Shown here: in pieces, positions 61,809-64,000 of the stretch | Layout: each line of letters begins with the position of its first letter | Numbering within the stretch: position 1 is the stretch's first letter | Assembly: GCF_025808395.1 (NCBI RefSeq) | Contig: NZ_CP075524.1 | Coordinates: 1,736,001 to 1,800,000, forward strand | Origin: Microcella sp. | Lineage (GTDB): Bacteria; Actinomycetota; Actinomycetes; Actinomycetales; Microbacteriaceae | Length of the DNA stretch: 64,000 nucleotides | Direction: 5' to 3' | The notes under the pieces: model-generated | Database searches by the model: none | Seen by the model: the letters and a program-made list of their open reading frames with translations, nothing else | What the model was told of the DNA's origin: nothing | Program-made: the position numbers and the translations under genes

Positions 61809-63500
61809 TCACGGCTCGAGCGGCACCTCGACGAGCAGCAGTGGCTCGGGCGCCGTGAGCGCGTCGTCGAGGTCGGCGCGCGTGGTCGCACGCCGGTATG
61901 CCCAGCCGCCGGCCGCCGCGAGGGCGGCGAAGTCGACCGCGTGCGGCGTGCGCATGACGCGGTCGAAGTCGTCGGGGTCGGCCGAGTCGGCCACTTCGAG
62001 CTCGTCGAAGATCGTGCCACCCCGGTCGTTGCCCACGAAGACGTGCACGCGCAGCCCCTCGGGCAGTGCGACGAGCAGGGCACCGGCGTCGTGCAGCGCC
62101 GCGAGGTCGCCCATGAGCACGCGCGTGGTGCCGGCATGGTCGCCCCGTGCGGCCGCGAGCGCGATGCCGGTCGCGGTCGAGATCGTGCCGTCGATGCCGG
62201 CGAGACCCCGGTTGGCGTGCACGCGAATCGCCTTGCCGGGCACGATCGCATCGGCGACGCGGATGAGGCGCGAAGCCGCCACGACGAGACGATCGTGGGG
62301 CCAGGTGGATGCCCACAGAGCCCGCGCGAGCATCCCTCGGTCGATCGGCGCACGCAGCACCGCCAGCTCGGCCTTCGCGAAGGCGGCGCGCACGCCGCGG
62401 TCGCCCGGCACGGCGAGCGTCAAGTCTGGAGCGGGGTCTTCGGGCGCCTCGCTCTCGAGCACGGCGCGCGACATGCTCACCCATCCGCCCACCCAGCGCC
62501 GCACCACCGCCGGGTCGGGTGCTGCGGTGACGCGCACTCCGTCGACGATGCGGGCGCGGCGACCGGGGTTGTAGTCGTCTGCGCCCGGCGAGCGCACGAC
62601 GATGACCTCGACGTCGCCGCGTTCGAGCAGTTGCGGCACTTCGCGGCTCAGGGTCGGATGCCCGAGCACGATGGCCCGACCGACGGCGTCACCGTGCGGG
62701 CCGCGCAGCACGTCTCGGTAGGCCGCGACCATGTGGCGGCCGAATCGGGCTCCGCTCGACACTTCGGCGATGAGGGGTGCGCCGAGGTCGACCGCCAACT
62801 GCTCGGCGGCGGCGCCAGCGCCATGGCCGGCGATGACGACGGTGGCGTCGTCTGGGCGCAGATCGACCACGATCTCAGCCGGTTCTCCGCGACGCGGCGG
62901 CGAGCCGGCTGTCACATCGGGGTCGACAGTGACCGGCCCGCTGAGCGGTTCGCGAAAGGCGAGGTTGACGTGCACGGGGCCCTCGACACTCGCTCGCACC
63001 GCGAGCTCGGCGAGCTCGCGCGCTGCGACTGGCTCGGCCGGGTCGCCGGTGGGCGCCGAGACATCCCAGTCGGCGCGCACGAGGTCGCCGAAGATGCCGG
63101 GCTGCTGCGTGGTCTGGTTGCTGCCGATGCCGCGCAGCTCTGCCGGGCGGTCGGCACTCAGCACGATGATGCCGACCCCCGAGTGGTGAGCTTCGAGCAC
63201 TGCCGGGTGCAGGTTGGCGATGGCGGTGCCCGAGGTGCAGATGACGGCGACGGGTCGGCCGCTCTCGACGGCGAGGCCGAGCGCCGTGAACCCGGCGACG
63301 CGCTCGTCGATGCGCACGTGCACCGTGACGACGCCGGCGCGGTCGCGCGCCGCGGCGGCGAGCGCGAGTGCTTGAGACCGCGAGCCGGGGCTGACGACGA
63401 TGTCGGTCACACCGTGGTGCACGAGCCCGTCGAGCAGAGCCGCCGCGAAGGTGCTCGCCGGCGACGAGGCGTCAGCGCTCGGGGTCGGCGGGGGTGTCAT
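61809..63500 (-). CDS. menD: 2-succinyl-5-enolpyruvyl-6-hydroxy-3-cyclohexene-1-carboxylate synthase
   Basis: A 563-aa thiamine-diphosphate enzyme, second step of menaquinone synthesis. N-terminal 'VVSPGSRSQALALAA', 'CTSGTAIANLHPAVLEAH', 'RGIGSNQTTQQPGIFG', and the ThDP site 'GDLAALHDAGALL' with 'NDRGGTIFDELE'. The ATG at 63500 is preferred; it overlaps the upstream PLDc_N gene by 29 nt. Confidence 0.96.
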   Translation of the reverse strand: MTPPPTPSADASSPASTFAAALLDGLVHHGVTDIVVSPGSRSQALALAAAARDRAGVVTVHVRIDERVAGFTALGLAVESGRPVAVICTSGTAIANLHPAVLEAHHSGVGIIVLSADRPAELRGIGSNQTTQQPGIFGDLVRADWDVSAPTGDPAEPVAARELAELAVRASVEGPVHVNLAFREPLSGPVTVDPDVTAGSPPRRGEPAEIVVDLRPDDATVVIAGHGAGAAAEQLAVDLGAPLIAEVSSGARFGRHMVAAYRDVLRGPHGDAVGRAIVLGHPTLSREVPQLLERGDVEVIVVRSPGADDYNPGRRARIVDGVRVTAAPDPAVVRRWVGGWVSMSRAVLESEAPEDPAPDLTLAVPGDRGVRAAFAKAELAVLRAPIDRGMLARALWASTWPHDRLVVAASRLIRVADAIVPGKAIRVHANRGLAGIDGTISTATGIALAAARGDHAGTTRVLMGDLAALHDAGALLVALPEGLRVHVFVGNDRGGTIFDELEVADSADPDDFDRVMRTPHAVDFAALAAAGGWAYRRATTRADLDDALTAPEPLLLVEVPLEP

Positions 63501-63825
63501 CGTCGAGGTCGGCGAGTTCTTGCTCGAGTCGACGCAGCCGCTCATCTTGCTCGGCACGTCGAGCGATCTCGTCGGCGCTCAGGGTGCTCAAGAAGTCGGG
63601 GTCGTCGTCGGGGGCGACGGGCCGCGCCGGGTTGCTCGAGCGGCGTGCCTTGCCGACGAAGAGCCACAGCAGACCGCCGATGACGGGCAGCAGGGTGACG
63701 ACGACCGCCCACAGCGCCTTCGGAAAGGCGCGCACCCGCGAACGCTCGGTCAGCAGCACATCGACGAGCGTGTAGATCGTGAACGCCACGGCGACCACGA
63801 TGAGCACGATGAGCAGCCTGGTCAT
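63472..63825 (-). CDS. PLDc_N (phospholipase D N-terminal) membrane protein
   Basis: A 117-aa protein with two membrane helices ('LLIVLIVVAVAFTIYTLVDV', 'ALWAVVVTLLPVIGGLLWLF') and an acidic cytoplasmic tail. It matches the short PLDc_N family found beside men genes in actinobacteria. No catalytic HKD motif is present. The start at 63825 has TAGACT six nt upstream. Function unknown. Confidence 0.87.
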   Translation of the reverse strand: MTRLLIVLIVVAVAFTIYTLVDVLLTERSRVRAFPKALWAVVVTLLPVIGGLLWLFVGKARRSSNPARPVAPDDDPDFLSTLSADEIARRAEQDERLRRLEQELADLDDDTPADPER

Positions 63826-63831
63826 GCTCGA

Positions 63832-63837
63832 AGTCTA
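63832..63837 (-). promoter_or_regulatory. -10 box of leaderless promoter for the PLDc_N/menD genes
   Basis: TAGACT six nt before the ATG at 63825. Confidence 0.5.
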
Positions 63838-63873
63838 CGCCGGGGGTCTGGGCGGGCACCGAGAGTGCCCTCG

Positions 63874-63879
63874 TAGACT
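63874..63879 (+). promoter_or_regulatory. -10 box of leaderless promoter for the DUF4229 gene
   Basis: TAGACT six nt before the GTG at 63886. Confidence 0.5.
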
Positions 63880-63885
63880 GCACGG

Positions 63886-64000
63886 GTGAGCCCCTGGATT
63901 CTGTACAGCCTCGTGCGCCTCGGCCTCTTCGCCGCGACGTTCGCCGTGCTGCTCGTGCTCGACTTCGACTGGTGGTGGGCGGCGATCGTGGCGAGCATCA
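63886..64000 (+). CDS. DUF4229 membrane protein (start only; 3' end outside window)
   Basis: Only 38 codons are visible. 'WILYSLVRLGLFAATFAVLL' then 'DFDWWWAAIVASI' are typical of the DUF4229 family, small membrane proteins found near men genes. It is divergent from the PLDc_N gene, and the GTG has a leaderless -10. Confidence 0.7.
   Translation, partial: MSPWILYSLVRLGLFAATFAVLLVLDFDWWWAAIVASI

Overview
The window is high-GC chromosomal DNA with dense, mostly short-spaced genes. It has the features of an actinobacterium of the family Microbacteriaceae: a tRNA-Trp/secE/nusG/rplK/rplA block, an Lsr2 nucleoid protein, MsiK-dependent-looking sugar ABC operons without their own ATPase, HadA/HadB-like MaoC proteins, menaquinone genes, and many genes with a TANNNT -10 box only 6-7 nt before the start codon (leaderless transcripts). 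No phage, insertion sequence, plasmid or CRISPR features were seen. Genus-level placement is not possible from sequence reading alone.

Layout. 1-3471: a membrane-anchored class III cyclase-like sensor overlapping an MscS channel that carries a cyclic-nucleotide-binding-like domain. 3677-6848: a DUF3105/DUF305 pair and an ABC exporter. 6909-11735: a sugar ABC operon (binding protein and two permeases) divergent from a LacI regulator. 11834-13070: rplJL with promoter and leader. 13087-16369: an epimerase, a two-component system and a 35-aa membrane micro-gene. 16578-20563: four genes for oxidative sugar or cyclitol metabolism (two TIM-barrel isomerases, two Gfo/Idh/MocA oxidoreductases). 20644-23001: a Pr6Pr-type membrane protein, an oxidoreductase and a GNAT protein. 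23076-25915: rplA, rplK, nusG, secE and tRNA-Trp. 26071-36985: an aminotransferase, a large DUF11 surface protein, a divergent sigma/anti-sigma/extracellular-domain fusion, Lsr2, and an ABC transporter with a two-component system. 36982-41085: murB, two MaoC dehydratase subunits, a kinase-fold protein lacking key catalytic residues, a 27-aa CxxC micro-gene, a coiled-coil protein, tRNA-Met and tRNA-Thr. 41131-48880: a maltodextrin locus (two GH13 enzymes, MalG, MalF, MalE) with two identical LacI operators. 48877-53466: an M23 peptidase, an inositol-monophosphatase-family enzyme fused at its start to the end of tRNA-Tyr, a second LacI regulator, a lytic transglycosylase and a YajQ-family protein. 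53510-56327: cardiolipin synthase, a DUF1801 protein, a non-coding stretch with an 18-bp inverted repeat and a truncated AbiEi/DUF559-type gene. 56355-64000: ferredoxin-NADP reductase, polyprenyl synthase, menG, menF, ppk2, menD, a PLDc_N protein and the start of a DUF4229 gene.

How it fits together. Two LacI-controlled sugar uptake systems follow the same plan: each binding-protein gene is separated from its permease genes by a strong mRNA hairpin, and neither operon has an ATPase. The region from the polyprenyl synthase to the right edge supplies menaquinone. The most unusual elements are the cyclase/channel pair with altered catalytic and ligand residues, the membrane-tethered sigma fusion opposite the DUF11 protein with a shared inverted promoter motif, two micro-genes with their own control signals, the tRNA-Tyr/phosphatase junction, and the hairpin that begins inside the end of rplK.
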